Notes under the pieces: generated by a model
What the model was told of the DNA's origin: nothing
Database searches by the model: none
Seen by the model: the letters and a program-made list of their open reading frames with translations, nothing else
Made by a program: the position numbers and the translations under genes
DNA from: an uncultured Bacteroidales bacterium
Lineage (GTDB): Bacteria > Bacteroidota > Bacteroidia > Bacteroidales > FEN-979
Assembly: GCA_903926565.1 (NCBI GenBank)
Contig: CAIYJU010000196.1
Coordinates: 1 to 64,000 of the forward strand
DNA length: 64,000 bases
Direction: 5' to 3'
Shown here: piece after piece, positions 48,838-58,649 of the stretch
Layout of the letters: each line of letters opens with the position of its first letter
Numbering within the stretch: position 1 is the first letter of the stretch

Positions 48838-48880
48838 AAGGAATTACGAATTGCGATTTTTGAATTGCGAATCGCAATTT
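48838..48880. repeat. Short AT-rich repeats with a small inverted repeat
   Basis: GAATTACGAATTGCGA and TTGAATTGCGAATCGCAATT lie between the gpsA stop and the ssrA promoter. The last part forms a 7-bp stem with a 3-nt loop (48863-48879). It may be a weak terminator for gpsA, but lacks a U-run in that direction. Confidence 0.5.
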
Positions 48881-48895
48881 TGACGCCATTGGCAA

Positions 48896-49888
48896 CTATG
48901 CTTCCGGAAAATCGAGAATTGTATTCACAAACAGGGAGATATCATATGGCGATTGGAAGATATGGTAAAGTTCTGCCATGATGGGGAAATTGTCTTCAAC
49001 ACGCATTGTTTTCGAAAGATGCTCATAAAAAACAATTACCGCTGTTTTCCCTTCAAGCACGAGTTCATGGGAAACATGTTCGGTGAAAAATCCTTTGCCG
49101 ATCAGAAGTCCAAGCGTTCTGTTGCGGCTGAGATCGTTCAGCGCAGTAAGGGTAAAGTCACCATAACCGCAATAGTTGAACAGGGTATCAACCCTTCCTC
49201 CGCACGACATCAGTACTTTTCGCATTTCCTGAAATGCTTTGGTCAGAACAAGAAACCGCAGATTTGGAGAGTTGAATTGTGCGTCAACGATGCCCAGTGC
49301 AACTGCATAGATGTTTTTCAGAATGCTGAGAATCTCCACACCCCTGACATCAGTTGATGAATCAAAGTGAATATTTGTATCCTTAAAAATTCGCCTGATG
49401 AACGGAAGGTGATCGGGGTTTTCTGAACCAAGCGTGAACCCTGTGGGGAGGCGGTTGATGATCTCACGGGCAAAACTGGGGCCTTTCATGGTGCACACCG
49501 GATTGGAGAATTCGTCCTGCAAACATTGAAGGATTGTTCTGTCGCCATAGCCGAATCCCTTCGCCAGGTTGATCAAAATTGCCTCTTCAGGCAGGTGTTT
49601 TTGTATTTTTTTCAGGTATTCAATCATTACAACTGAAGGAATTGCCAGGAAGATGATTTTACAATTTTCGAGCATATGCTCTTCCATGGTGGCATGCAGG
49701 CCGGGATGCAGGTGCAGCGTCGGGAAATATTTGGTGTTGATGTGTGTCCGGTTTATATCTTCCACAACCTGGTGTTCGATCGAGTGGAGCAGGATGTTTT
49801 CTTTACCTGCCTCGGCAAGAATGTTGCCCAGGGCAGTTCCCATGGTTCCGGCGCCGATGATTGCGATTTTATATTGTTGATTTTCCAT
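48896..49888 (-). CDS. gpsA: Glycerol-3-phosphate dehydrogenase [NAD(P)+]
   Basis: This 330-residue cytoplasmic enzyme reduces dihydroxyacetone phosphate to sn-glycerol 3-phosphate for phospholipid synthesis. An N-terminal Rossmann motif IAIIGAGTMGTALGNILA is followed by INLAKGFGYGD, the catalytic-region KGPSFAREI, LKNIYAVALGI with the conserved lysine, and the GDFTLTALNDLSRNRTLG signature. Length and order fit the family. It starts 3 nt after the stop of the TPR-PAS kinase gene, so both are probably on one transcript, though no functional link is evident. Confidence 0.95.
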   Translation of the reverse strand: MENQQYKIAIIGAGTMGTALGNILAEAGKENILLHSIEHQVVEDINRTHINTKYFPTLHLHPGLHATMEEHMLENCKIIFLAIPSVVMIEYLKKIQKHLPEEAILINLAKGFGYGDRTILQCLQDEFSNPVCTMKGPSFAREIINRLPTGFTLGSENPDHLPFIRRIFKDTNIHFDSSTDVRGVEILSILKNIYAVALGIVDAQFNSPNLRFLVLTKAFQEMRKVLMSCGGRVDTLFNYCGYGDFTLTALNDLSRNRTLGLLIGKGFFTEHVSHELVLEGKTAVIVFYEHLSKTMRVEDNFPIMAELYHIFQSPYDISLFVNTILDFPEA

Positions 49889-49891
49889 AAG

Positions 49892-52234
49892 TTATTTTTC
49901 TTGTTGGGTGGAAAAGAGAATCCTGAAACAAGCGCCGCCATTGTTTGAAACTTCGAGGACTGCTTCTGTTTGTTCCACTAAAATTCCTACAATCTGAGAG
50001 CCCATTGATTTTGTTGCACTGCTTGAAAAATCCGAAGGGAGCCCTACCCCGTTGTCACAAATAGAGATACAGAATTTTTCCGCGGTTTCAGGATGAAGTC
50101 CAACCTTTATTGTACCCTTTTGATTATCAGGGAATGCATATTTGTAGGCATTTGTTATCAGCTCATTAACAATAAGACCCAATGGCAATGCCATTTCGAT
50201 GGCAATACTGCATGGATGAAAGTCGGTATGCAGTTCAATGTGGTTGTTTTTGAAGGAACGTGAAATTATCAGGGTGAGATGATGCAGATAGTTGTCGAAT
50301 GGGATGGTGCTGATTTCCTGTGTCTGGTAAAGTTGTTCGTGAACCAGCGACATTGCCCTGACCCGAAGCTGCAGATCGGTGAGTGAACTGCTTAGTTCGG
50401 AATTGACCGACTGGTCAAGCTGCATGTTCATCAGGCTGATGAGAATGGCGAAATTGTTTTTAACCCTGTTATGTATTTCGTGCAGCAGGTACTCTTTCTG
50501 CCTGGAATTTTCTGCAAGTTCTTCTTCATGTTTCATCCTTCCAGAAATGTCGCGGACAACTTTTATAAGGTTTTTAACCTCATTTGTCACCGGATCCAGT
50601 ATCGGATTGATGTTGGCTTCAGCCCAAAAAGTTGAACCATCTTTTCTGAGTACTTTATAGATATACCTCGTTGAGTGCCTTGAACGAAGCATTTCAAGAA
50701 GGTGCTGATTGACATTGACATGGAACGACGGTTCAATAAGCTCCAGCGGACTGTGCATCTGAAGGATCTCCTGTTGGGTGAATCCATAGAATTTCAGGCA
50801 TGACGGACTGATATACAATTTGTTTAAGCCCGCATCCATCAATGAGATGACATCGACTGTGTTTTCTGCAAGGAACCGGTGCAGTTCTTCGCTTCTGCTG
50901 AGCCTGACTTCTGCATTGATTCTTATGTCAATCTCCTGTTTAAGACGTGCATTCAGATCTTTCAGCTCATCCTTTCTTTTCTGGTTCTTACGGGCAAGTG
51001 TATCGATAAATAGAATCAGTGCCAGAATGATCAGGAATGCTACTTCAAAAAGCGGAATCTGAATGCGGCTGTTTCTGATCTGCAGTTCCTGGAACAGAAC
51101 TTCCTGGTTCAGCAGGTCAAGTTGCAGTTCACCTGCCCTGATTGTGCGGTTTGCTTCAAGAATTAATATTTCCTGCTGGTTCTGGTCTTTGGTCATTTTT
51201 GCCCGGTATTCAGCGCTTTCAATAAAATAGTTCAGTGCCTCGGAAAATCTGCCATCCGCTTTTGCGAAGAAAGAGAGTTGCGAATAAATTGCTTCCAGCA
51301 GCTGGGAGTCTTTGATGTTTTTTGCAATTTGAAGCGATTTTTGCATGTAAAAGCTCGCGGAATCTTTCTGACCCAAAAACCAGTATGCCTCTCCTACATT
51401 AAGAAAGGAAGAAGAGATCAGCTTTTCGTGGCCGATTTGTTCACGAATCCGCATTGCTGCCAGATTAAATTGGAGATTGAGTTTTTGATCATTCTGCTCC
51501 TGGTATATGTGGGCCAACCGGGTATAAACAACGCCGATCTCAGCCAGGTTGGGAATCTGCCTGTAAATATCCAGGGCCATCCTGTAGTTATATTCCGCCT
51601 TAGACCACATTTCCTTTTGTACGAAAGCATCGCCAAGGAGTTTGTAAACACTCCCTTTACTGTTCAGATCCTGTGTTTTTTGAATGTAGAGTAACCGAAG
51701 GTAAAGGTTGGTGATGGCATGATCGAAATCACCTTTGGCATAAAAACTGGTTGCTTTCCAGGAGAATTCTTCTGCAATTATTTTAGGGTCAGATGATGTT
51801 TTTGTCACCCGTGCCAGTATGTCAAGGTATTTTTCTGCCAGATCAAAATCTTTAATGGCCAGAAAAAAATGAATGATCCTGCTATAGCCGATAACCCGGT
51901 ATTGGATATCATCAGAGTGCTCGGCGATATCTACGACTTTAAAATAGCACTCCAGGATATTAATATAATCTTCTTTGGTTCTGAAATATCTGGACAACAA
52001 GAGCAAGGCGTTTATCTGACCTTTTGTGTAATTTACCTGGTTAGCCAACAGGATGGCTTCATTGGCATAGTATCTGGTAAATTCCGGGTAGTATTCCAAA
52101 AACAATGTTGCCTGTTCATTGAGGGAATCGACAATCAGAAAGGCATCTTTCCCTGATTTCCAATCAACGGACTCCGAGGATAACGCAACGGATGCAGAAA
52201 ACAGAAGGATGAATAATGTGGCTAAAGTTTTCAT
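49892..52234 (-). CDS. TPR-PAS sensor histidine kinase (HisKA_2 type)
   Basis: This 780-residue protein has a signal peptide (about 1-20), then a periplasmic TPR region (about 50-350, for example GSVYKLLGDAFVQKEMWSKA) and one membrane helix (about 390-410). A coiled segment follows, then a PAS domain (about 445-560, with VISLMDAGLNKLYISPSCLKF), a HisKA_2 phospho-acceptor region with EYLLHEIHNRVKNNFAIL, and a HATPase with VNELITNAYKYAFPD and CDNGVGLPSDF. This kinase type often acts through receiver-only proteins; the nearest such gene here is far away (1232). No regulator is adjacent. The TPR sensor layout is frequent in Bacteroidota. Confidence 0.93.
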   Translation of the reverse strand: MKTLATLFILLFSASVALSSESVDWKSGKDAFLIVDSLNEQATLFLEYYPEFTRYYANEAILLANQVNYTKGQINALLLLSRYFRTKEDYINILECYFKVVDIAEHSDDIQYRVIGYSRIIHFFLAIKDFDLAEKYLDILARVTKTSSDPKIIAEEFSWKATSFYAKGDFDHAITNLYLRLLYIQKTQDLNSKGSVYKLLGDAFVQKEMWSKAEYNYRMALDIYRQIPNLAEIGVVYTRLAHIYQEQNDQKLNLQFNLAAMRIREQIGHEKLISSSFLNVGEAYWFLGQKDSASFYMQKSLQIAKNIKDSQLLEAIYSQLSFFAKADGRFSEALNYFIESAEYRAKMTKDQNQQEILILEANRTIRAGELQLDLLNQEVLFQELQIRNSRIQIPLFEVAFLIILALILFIDTLARKNQKRKDELKDLNARLKQEIDIRINAEVRLSRSEELHRFLAENTVDVISLMDAGLNKLYISPSCLKFYGFTQQEILQMHSPLELIEPSFHVNVNQHLLEMLRSRHSTRYIYKVLRKDGSTFWAEANINPILDPVTNEVKNLIKVVRDISGRMKHEEELAENSRQKEYLLHEIHNRVKNNFAILISLMNMQLDQSVNSELSSSLTDLQLRVRAMSLVHEQLYQTQEISTIPFDNYLHHLTLIISRSFKNNHIELHTDFHPCSIAIEMALPLGLIVNELITNAYKYAFPDNQKGTIKVGLHPETAEKFCISICDNGVGLPSDFSSSATKSMGSQIVGILVEQTEAVLEVSNNGGACFRILFSTQQEK

Positions 52235-52316
52235 GTTCCGGATCCTCCATGAGTGATAAGCATGAGATTGTGGTCGTGCATGGAGGGGGTATGGTTTGTC
52301 AAATGAAACTTCATAG

Positions 52317-52324
52317 CAAAAATA
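52317..52324 (-). promoter_or_regulatory. Candidate -7 element for the TPR-PAS kinase
   Basis: On the minus strand this reads TATTTTTG, a TAnnTTTG match, 82 nt before the kinase start at 52234. It lies next to an oppositely oriented candidate at 52336-52343. No -33 box seen. Confidence 0.3.
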
Positions 52325-52335
52325 GAAAATAATCT

Positions 52336-52343
52336 TAATTTTG
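52336..52343 (+). promoter_or_regulatory. Candidate -7 element for the methyltransferase gene
   Basis: TAATTTTG matches TAnnTTTG, 39 nt upstream of the ATG at 52382. The nearest upstream TTTG is too far (37 nt) to be a standard -33 box. Confidence 0.35.
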
Positions 52344-52381
52344 CGGACACTTACGACACATTATTCCGCAGAAGGGACATT

Positions 52382-53131
52382 ATGAAACAATTAATAATTA
52401 AAGTGTTGGAGATTGTCCCGGGCGGGAGATGGTGTATCAGGAACTATATGCACCTGAAAAGGAGCATCCATTTTTCCAAAATGGGCAATACCCGGGATGT
52501 TTTTACACACATCTACGATGCAAATAACTGGGGAAATGAAGAGAGTATTTCCGGACATGGCTCTTCGGCGGAATATACCGAAAATATCAGGAAAGAAATT
52601 CCGGGGTTGATTTCGCAACTGAAAATTGAATCAATTCTTGATGCACCCTGCGGAGACTTTAACTGGTTCAGACTGATTGAACATGGTTCACAATTCACTT
52701 ATACGGGAGGGGATATCGTTGTTCCGCTGATCAGGAAAAACAAGGATCTGTATGAAAATGATCACACGAAATTTATTGAACTGGATATCATCCGCGACAA
52801 ATTACCTGAAGCAGGTTTGTGGCTTTGCCGTGATTGCCTGTTTCATTTTTCATATGATGATATTTTCACGACCCTGAATAATTTCCTGCAAAGTGATATC
52901 AGGTATCTGCTCACGTCTACCCATTCGCAGTGCAAAGTAAACAGGAATATTACCACAGGCGATTTTCGGTTGATCAACCTTGAATTGCCTCCTTTTAATT
53001 TTGGCACACCCAAATTGAAAATTGACGACTGGATCGAAGGATACCCGGAGAGGCACCTTGCACTGTGGGACAGGGATGAAATATCAGCCGCCTTGTCTGT
53101 TAACAAACACTATCTCAAGAGGAAAAAGTGA
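52382..53131 (+). CDS. Putative class I SAM-dependent methyltransferase
   Basis: This 249-residue protein has the SAM-binding glycine motif as SILDAPCGDFNWFRLI (about 84-99), an acidic end to beta-2 in TYTGGDIVVPLI, and the post-motif acid in FIELDIIRDKLPEAG. The C-terminal region (RNITTGDFRLINLELPPFNF) resembles small methyltransferases found in polysaccharide and glycan clusters. The substrate is probably a sugar or a small glycan precursor, judging by the neighbouring GT1, FkbM and flippase genes. It is divergent from the TPR-PAS kinase. Confidence 0.72.
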   Translation: MKQLIIKVLEIVPGGRWCIRNYMHLKRSIHFSKMGNTRDVFTHIYDANNWGNEESISGHGSSAEYTENIRKEIPGLISQLKIESILDAPCGDFNWFRLIEHGSQFTYTGGDIVVPLIRKNKDLYENDHTKFIELDIIRDKLPEAGLWLCRDCLFHFSYDDIFTTLNNFLQSDIRYLLTSTHSQCKVNRNITTGDFRLINLELPPFNFGTPKLKIDDWIEGYPERHLALWDRDEISAALSVNKHYLKRKK

Positions 53132-53162
53132 TCCAGGGAGTAAGATCAGTTTGGTAAAGTGG

Positions 53163-54233
53163 TCACAATGTATGCTGAATGGACACTGGCTTGTTTTCAA
53201 TCAGCGAGACCAGTGTTTTTTCCCGGTTTTCAATGCTGAAATTTTCCAGGATTCGTGATCTTGATTTTTCTGCCCGCACACTTTTGTCCACACACCCCAT
53301 GGCTTCCCGGATTAGCGATTCCAGCAGGTCTGTATCCCTGTGTTTCAGTACAAACCCGGCATCACCGATTATCTGCGGGATGAAGTTTACTTCTGACCCG
53401 ATGGGAATGCACTTGCAGAGCATGGCTTCGCATAAGGTACACCCAAAGCCTTCAAAAATGGATAACTGAAAGTGAAACTGGCATTTGCTGTAAGCCTCTT
53501 TTAATCCATCTGCGGTTAAACGACCAAGGAAATGCACATTGGGGCCTGCTGCCGTATCACCCTGTGGCCTGTCAATCCCTGCCATGTAGAAATTACACTC
53601 CGGAAAACGTTTGGCAACAGCAATGATGAGGTCACCTCCTTTGAGAATGTACTGGCTGGAAGAAAATACCGAAATAAAGGAGTTCTTTTCTTTCTCCGCG
53701 GGGCTGGAGCATTTCCAGAAATTACCATCCAATCCGTTATAAACGACGGTGTAACTGGTGTTAATGAGTGGGAAAAAGTGTTTGTATCCCTGGTGGTCTG
53801 TATGATCTTCAGAATAGTAATTGTTTTCGGTTTCCACAAGTGATTTACTGACAGGAAGGAGCATGTCTGCATATTTGAAAGATAATCTGCATATGTTCCG
53901 CAGGAGCGGCTTCCTTAGATTTCCATAGTTCACCTGCGGCAGTGATGCACAGTCAGATCCGTTGAGAATGATATAAACAGGGGTGGAAAATAGTTTTCCA
54001 ACGATGACAGGTACGATGGACCAGTAACCGCCGGATGAGACCAGGAACAATTTGGAGGAGGAGGCATGTTTCACCAGGACAAAGAACTGATGGACCAGTA
54101 AAAACGGCACCATCCATTTTTTTTGCCAATTGTAAGTGTTGATTATTACGCTGTAGTGTTTTGACAGGATCGATATGTCAACTTCAACAAACGAAGACCA
54201 TGCCGACATAATATAGATCACCTTAGGCTTCAT
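53163..54233 (-). CDS. Family 1 (GT4-like) glycosyltransferase
   Basis: This 356-residue protein has a GT-B fold. The N-terminal half includes YIILNGSDCASLPQVNYG and LLPVSKSLVE, as in GT4 enzymes. The C-terminal half holds the phosphate-binding FSSSQYILKGGDLIIAVAKR and the nucleotide-sugar site LSIFEGFGCTLCEAMLC, with the E-x7-E type pattern. It probably extends a surface polysaccharide on the cytoplasmic side. It converges with the methyltransferase gene and lies 63 nt downstream of the FkbM gene. Donor sugar unknown. Confidence 0.88.
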   Translation of the reverse strand: MKPKVIYIMSAWSSFVEVDISILSKHYSVIINTYNWQKKWMVPFLLVHQFFVLVKHASSSKLFLVSSGGYWSIVPVIVGKLFSTPVYIILNGSDCASLPQVNYGNLRKPLLRNICRLSFKYADMLLPVSKSLVETENNYYSEDHTDHQGYKHFFPLINTSYTVVYNGLDGNFWKCSSPAEKEKNSFISVFSSSQYILKGGDLIIAVAKRFPECNFYMAGIDRPQGDTAAGPNVHFLGRLTADGLKEAYSKCQFHFQLSIFEGFGCTLCEAMLCKCIPIGSEVNFIPQIIGDAGFVLKHRDTDLLESLIREAMGCVDKSVRAEKSRSRILENFSIENREKTLVSLIENKPVSIQHTL

Positions 54234-54296
54234 GTCTTCGTGTTTTTCGCCCGGTTATGGATTTTTATGATCGAATATAATAGTTGATAATCAGTG

Positions 54297-55313
54297 TTAT
54301 ACAATGTACTTTTGAATCAGTGACAAACGATCGGGATGAACAAAAAAGCAATTTCTCACACCATTGTCAACTGTTCGTTTAATGGTTTCAGTTTTTTGCA
54401 ACCCACCCGGAACATGGTTGTAAAATTGGTAACCATGTTTAAGCATGATGGTTTCCAGTTCCGATTCAATCGTGTTGAAAAGGGTTTCACAGATGATGAT
54501 TGGTTTCATTGTGTCAAGAACCATTCCGGCGTTTTCGAGGATCAGGTGCTCTGTGCCTTCCGTGTCCATTTTGATCAGATCTACCTTGTGTTCGGCATGG
54601 TCTGCGAAAAAGCAGTCGAGGGTTGTTGTCGGCACCTTGTTGATGACAAAATTTCTTCCGGTGGTCTGGCTTCCTGCATTGCCTTCTCCGGCTAAATTGT
54701 ACTGAAGGTAAGCGTATTTTTTATTGTGAATTTCATAAAATTCAATTTGTCCGTCCCTGAGGTGGGACAGGGCAATCGGTTCGACGCGGATGTTTTTCAG
54801 GTTGTTCAGCTGGATATTCTCACGCAGGTAGTACAAGGGGCCTATTGCAGGCTCAAAGCTGTAAACCTGTACCCGGGGGTTTTCAACCGAAGCAAGAAGG
54901 GAATAATACCCGATATTTGCCCCGATATCGTAAAAGGTGCTGATGTTTTTGATGAGATCAAGAAACAACTCCGTGTATTCAAAATTTCTATAGCCTTCCC
55001 AGAAAACCAGGTGGGTCAGGTAGTTGGTCTGGTTTGTTTTAATCTTAAGGGTTCCGGTGCCGGTGTTCATACTGATGGTTCCCGATGGTGGTAATTTGAC
55101 GATTCCCGGCAATATTTTAGAAACAACCTTGTTTACATTCCTTAATATAAAATTTGGTCCGGCAGAATAAATTACTTGATAAAATAGTTGTTTCATCTCA
55201 ATCATTTTATGGATATTTGCCTGAAATATAGATTTTACCGAAAATTTAAAATCTGTAAATCCTGGTTTTCTTTTCAGCATCAAAGATACAAATTTATTGA
55301 GTTTCGCGTTCAT
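54297..55313 (-). CDS. FkbM-family methyltransferase
   Basis: This 338-residue protein has a SAM-binding motif FYDIGANIGYYSLLA (about 138-152), then VYSFEPAIGPLYYLREN with the acid that holds the ribose, and the family-defining LIKMDTEGTEHLILENA. It should O-methylate a hydroxyl, in this setting most likely on a sugar of a surface glycan. Some 120 residues precede the catalytic domain and include a short hydrophobic stretch. It is divergent from the flippase gene with 22 nt between starts. Confidence 0.88.
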   Translation of the reverse strand: MNAKLNKFVSLMLKRKPGFTDFKFSVKSIFQANIHKMIEMKQLFYQVIYSAGPNFILRNVNKVVSKILPGIVKLPPSGTISMNTGTGTLKIKTNQTNYLTHLVFWEGYRNFEYTELFLDLIKNISTFYDIGANIGYYSLLASVENPRVQVYSFEPAIGPLYYLRENIQLNNLKNIRVEPIALSHLRDGQIEFYEIHNKKYAYLQYNLAGEGNAGSQTTGRNFVINKVPTTTLDCFFADHAEHKVDLIKMDTEGTEHLILENAGMVLDTMKPIIICETLFNTIESELETIMLKHGYQFYNHVPGGLQKTETIKRTVDNGVRNCFFVHPDRLSLIQKYIV

Positions 55314-55335
55314 ACGCTAATCCTATAACCTTCAA

Positions 55336-56781
55336 ATGATTTCCCGCAGTTTCTTTAAATCATCCTTAATTTATTCACTGGTAGGAGCACTCCCTTATGC
55401 CTCGGGGTTCCTTTTACTGCCCTGGTTTACAATGTATCTTACGCCTCAGCAGTTTGGTATTAATGCCATGTATATTGCGCTGATGTACCTGATCCAGATT
55501 ATCTCCTCGTATGGACTGGACATGTCGACAGGGGTGTTGTATTTTGATTACAAAGATGATAAACAAAAAATCCGTGAATTTTTAGGTACCGTTTTCATCG
55601 GGTTGACCATGTTGGGTTTGCTGACTTTCATGGTTTTTTTACTGGGAGGCCCGAGAATTTTCAATTTTGTATTTAAAAGCAGTGATTTCATTGAACTTTT
55701 CCCTTTCGGATTGTTTACGATTATCTCGGGAGTATTCAACAGTATCTTTAAAACCTATTCGGGCCTGTTGATTTACCAGCAGCGGCCCGTTCGTTTTTTC
55801 TGGCTTAACATTTCCAATTTTGCGCTTACAATAGGCGGTTCACTTATCATCCTCTATTTTTTTCCGTTTACCATGTATGGCCCGATTCTGGGGAGGCTGA
55901 TCCCGGCAGTTGTAGTCGCGTCATCATCTCTGTTTATGGTTGGCCGTGAATATGGATTGACCTGGAATCCTGCCTATCTGAAGAAAATCATCGCCTATTG
56001 TTCGCCGATCATCCTCTATTCACTTCTTACGTGGGTCGTGACTTACGTGGATCGTTTTCTGATTGCACGCCTGATGGGCGATACAACTTATGTCGGCATA
56101 TACGATATTGCTGTGAAACTGGTTATCGGCCTCGACCTGGTTATGACCGGGCTTGTGAATACGATTAATCCGAAAATCTACAACATCTGGAAGGATAAAA
56201 ACCTGAAGGAGAGCACAATTGAAATAAACCGGTATTACAATGGCATCACTGCGCTGTTTCTCCTGGTGATACCATTGTTTGTGATTGTGATGCCGGTACT
56301 CATCCCTTTGGTAATTTCCAAGCCAATATATTACCAGGCTTTTGGATTCCTTGCAATCCTTGCCGCAGGATATGCAACCCGGGTCTGGTTCTATATGTTT
56401 CTGGCTCCTTTGATGTATTTCAAGCGCACAGCTGCATTGCCACGCGTTTTTATCATCAGCGCCATTTTCAATGTAGTTGTTGGCATCACCCTGATACACT
56501 TCTTTGGAATTATTGGTGCTGTATGGACCAACTTTATGGTTAAGCCTGTACAGGCGCTTCTGATGTATTTTGAATGCAGGAAGGTATATACATTCAAAAT
56601 TAATGCATGGAAAATTTTCTATACTCCGATCATTTTTATCCTGATTGTCATCATTTCCGAGACGCTGGCGCCGGCCGCCATGAAATTTAAGGTAGAAGTA
56701 GGACAATTCATCGTGGCTGTGATACTGGTATACTTTTCCTACCGGAAGGAGCTGATTCCGCTCATGAAGAAATATTTCTGA
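55336..56781 (+). CDS. Polysaccharide flippase (Wzx/RfbX, MOP superfamily)
   Basis: This 481-residue inner-membrane protein has about 14 helices. The N-terminal ISRSFFKSSLIYSLVGALPY and LPWFTMYLTPQQFGINAMY segments are typical of oligosaccharide flippases of the Wzx type. It should move an undecaprenyl-diphosphate-linked oligosaccharide to the periplasm. With the GT1 and methyltransferase genes it forms a small polysaccharide group; no polymerase (Wzy) or initiating transferase is seen nearby, so the pathway must be completed elsewhere. Confidence 0.9.
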   Translation: MISRSFFKSSLIYSLVGALPYASGFLLLPWFTMYLTPQQFGINAMYIALMYLIQIISSYGLDMSTGVLYFDYKDDKQKIREFLGTVFIGLTMLGLLTFMVFLLGGPRIFNFVFKSSDFIELFPFGLFTIISGVFNSIFKTYSGLLIYQQRPVRFFWLNISNFALTIGGSLIILYFFPFTMYGPILGRLIPAVVVASSSLFMVGREYGLTWNPAYLKKIIAYCSPIILYSLLTWVVTYVDRFLIARLMGDTTYVGIYDIAVKLVIGLDLVMTGLVNTINPKIYNIWKDKNLKESTIEINRYYNGITALFLLVIPLFVIVMPVLIPLVISKPIYYQAFGFLAILAAGYATRVWFYMFLAPLMYFKRTAALPRVFIISAIFNVVVGITLIHFFGIIGAVWTNFMVKPVQALLMYFECRKVYTFKINAWKIFYTPIIFILIVIISETLAPAAMKFKVEVGQFIVAVILVYFSYRKELIPLMKKYF

Positions 56782-56810
56782 CAGATGCCTGGTGAATTAC
56801 CACGGCTCTT

Positions 56811-57737
56811 TTATATTTTCCCCGCTGTTCTAATGCTTGCGTTCAGCTCAAATCCCACGATCAAACTGATGGCATTGATGTAAATCCAAACCAGAACGAT
56901 CATGAGGGTACCGAGAGAGCCGTAAAGTGCGTTATAGCTTGAGAAGTGGTCAACATAGAAATTAAATCCGAGCGTCGTAATCACAATCAGCGTGGTAGCG
57001 AGTAACGAACCGGCGGAAACAAAGCGAAATGTTTTCCGCCTGGCGGGGGCGAGGTAGTAAATAAAGGAGATGGCCATGAGCAACAAACCTAAAATGATGA
57101 TCCATCGCAGCATTTGCAGCGAAAATATCACAATGAAACTCTCCTTGATGGAATCGGGCAGTATCAATTGCAGCAATGCTGTTCCAAAAGTCATCAGCCC
57201 GATGGCAATGATCAGCAGAAAGCTGTTGATCAGAACAATCAGAACAGAGACGAGATATTGTTTATAGCTTGCCCGCGTTTCAAGGTCATGGGAGGTGTTG
57301 TTGAAGGCCTCGATCAGACTGTTTACCCCATTGGTTGAGAAGTAAAGAGTCAGTACCAGGTTCAAGATCAACAGGCTGCTCCTGGGGCGGGTGACAATAT
57401 CGATGATGGTCTCTTTTACTGATTCATAAGCCATCTGAGGCATAAAGTCCTCGATGATACTCAGAAGTTGCAGTTGGAAATTATCGATCGGGATAAAAGG
57501 GATGATGTTGAACAGAAAGATTAAAAACGGGAAAATGGCCAGGAAAATTGAGTAGGAAATTGCTGCTGCCCGGGAGTTTATATATCCTTCAGTCAATCCG
57601 CGGATGAAAAATACAGCCACATCATATATAGGTATTCCGTTGAATCCCGGCAAAATGATTCGCTTTGATGTTTTAACGGCCCAGGCAACGGGGACCAGGT
57701 TGAGAAGCCAGTCAGCAAGTTTTTTTGGCAGCGGCAT
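56811..57737 (-). CDS. YihY/virulence factor BrkB family membrane protein
   Basis: This 308-residue protein has about six helices. Segments SRAAAISYSIFLAIFPFLIF and the C-terminal LYGSLGTLMIVLVWIYINA are hallmarks of the YihY (formerly putative RNase BN) family. Its biochemical role is not settled. It starts 2 nt after the nadC stop, in the DUF4783-nadC-YihY order common to Bacteroidota, so it belongs to that operon. It converges with the flippase gene. Confidence 0.92.
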   Translation of the reverse strand: MPLPKKLADWLLNLVPVAWAVKTSKRIILPGFNGIPIYDVAVFFIRGLTEGYINSRAAAISYSIFLAIFPFLIFLFNIIPFIPIDNFQLQLLSIIEDFMPQMAYESVKETIIDIVTRPRSSLLILNLVLTLYFSTNGVNSLIEAFNNTSHDLETRASYKQYLVSVLIVLINSFLLIIAIGLMTFGTALLQLILPDSIKESFIVIFSLQMLRWIIILGLLLMAISFIYYLAPARRKTFRFVSAGSLLATTLIVITTLGFNFYVDHFSSYNALYGSLGTLMIVLVWIYINAISLIVGFELNASIRTAGKI

Positions 57738-57739
57738 TG

Positions 57740-58615
57740 TTAAATACTTCCCGGTTTAACTATTTCTGCCTTTAAACTCAGATCAAGGCTTTTGATCTGG
57801 TGGGTAAGGGCTCCCATTGAAATATAGTCCACTCCCGTTGATGCATACTCACGGATGTTTTCTTCTGTAATTCCGCCACTGGCTTCAGTTTCAAATCGTC
57901 TGTCGATAAGGAGAACAGCTTTCCTCATGTCAGTTACCGAAAAGTTGTCCAGCATAATTCTGTGTATCTTCCCATGATCCAAAACATGCTGCAGCTCCTC
58001 AAAATTTCGTACTTCAATCTCAATTTTCAGTTTTCTTTTTGTACGTTCAAGATACTTCTCTACTGCCTCAATCGCCTGAACAATGCCCCCGGCATAGTCA
58101 ACATGGTTGTCTTTGATCATCACCATGTCGTAAAGCCCCATCCGGTGGTTCTCTCCACCCCCGGTCCTGACAGCATATTTTTCCAGTTCACGCAATAATG
58201 GCGTGGTTTTCCGGGTGTCCAGAATTTTGGTGTTAAACCCTTCAGTTTGTTTCACCGCCCTGGCTGTGGCAGTGGCAATTCCACTCAGGCGCTGCATGAA
58301 ATTGAGTACCAGCCTTTCTGACTGGAGTATGGAGGCTTTATTTCCCGTTACTTCAAACACCACATCGCCTTTTGCAATAACGGCACCGTCGTGAATGAAA
58401 ATGTTCAACTTAATTGAAGGATCCACGGCATGAAAAATCCGTTCTGCAAGGTCAACTCCACACAATACCCCGTTGTCCTTGACCAGTAATTTTGCTTTTC
58501 CTGATGCGTCGGCCTGCAATGTTGCCAGGGTCGTATGGTCGCCGTCGCCAATATCTTCGGCAAGGGCTTTTATGATTATTTCATCGATGGTCATTGAGGG
58601 AGTATTGATTGACAA
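57740..58615 (-). CDS. nadC: Nicotinate-nucleotide pyrophosphorylase (carboxylating)
   Basis: This 291-residue cytoplasmic enzyme makes nicotinate mononucleotide from quinolinate and PRPP in de novo NAD synthesis. It shows ALAEDIGDGDHTT near the N-terminus, ILDTRKTTPLLRELEKYAV with the conserved Arg/Lys pair, GGGENHRMGLYDMVMIKDNH, and the phosphate-binding EASGGITEENI end. Start could be 58615 or the in-frame ATG at 58594 (MTIDEIIIKA); both give a full-length protein. It lies between DUF4783 and YihY genes. nadA and nadB are not in the window. Confidence 0.96.
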   Translation of the reverse strand: MSINTPSMTIDEIIIKALAEDIGDGDHTTLATLQADASGKAKLLVKDNGVLCGVDLAERIFHAVDPSIKLNIFIHDGAVIAKGDVVFEVTGNKASILQSERLVLNFMQRLSGIATATARAVKQTEGFNTKILDTRKTTPLLRELEKYAVRTGGGENHRMGLYDMVMIKDNHVDYAGGIVQAIEAVEKYLERTKRKLKIEIEVRNFEELQHVLDHGKIHRIMLDNFSVTDMRKAVLLIDRRFETEASGGITEENIREYASTGVDYISMGALTHQIKSLDLSLKAEIVKPGSI

Positions 58616-58649
58616 GTGGACAGCAGACGGGAGGACACCAGTTCATTGG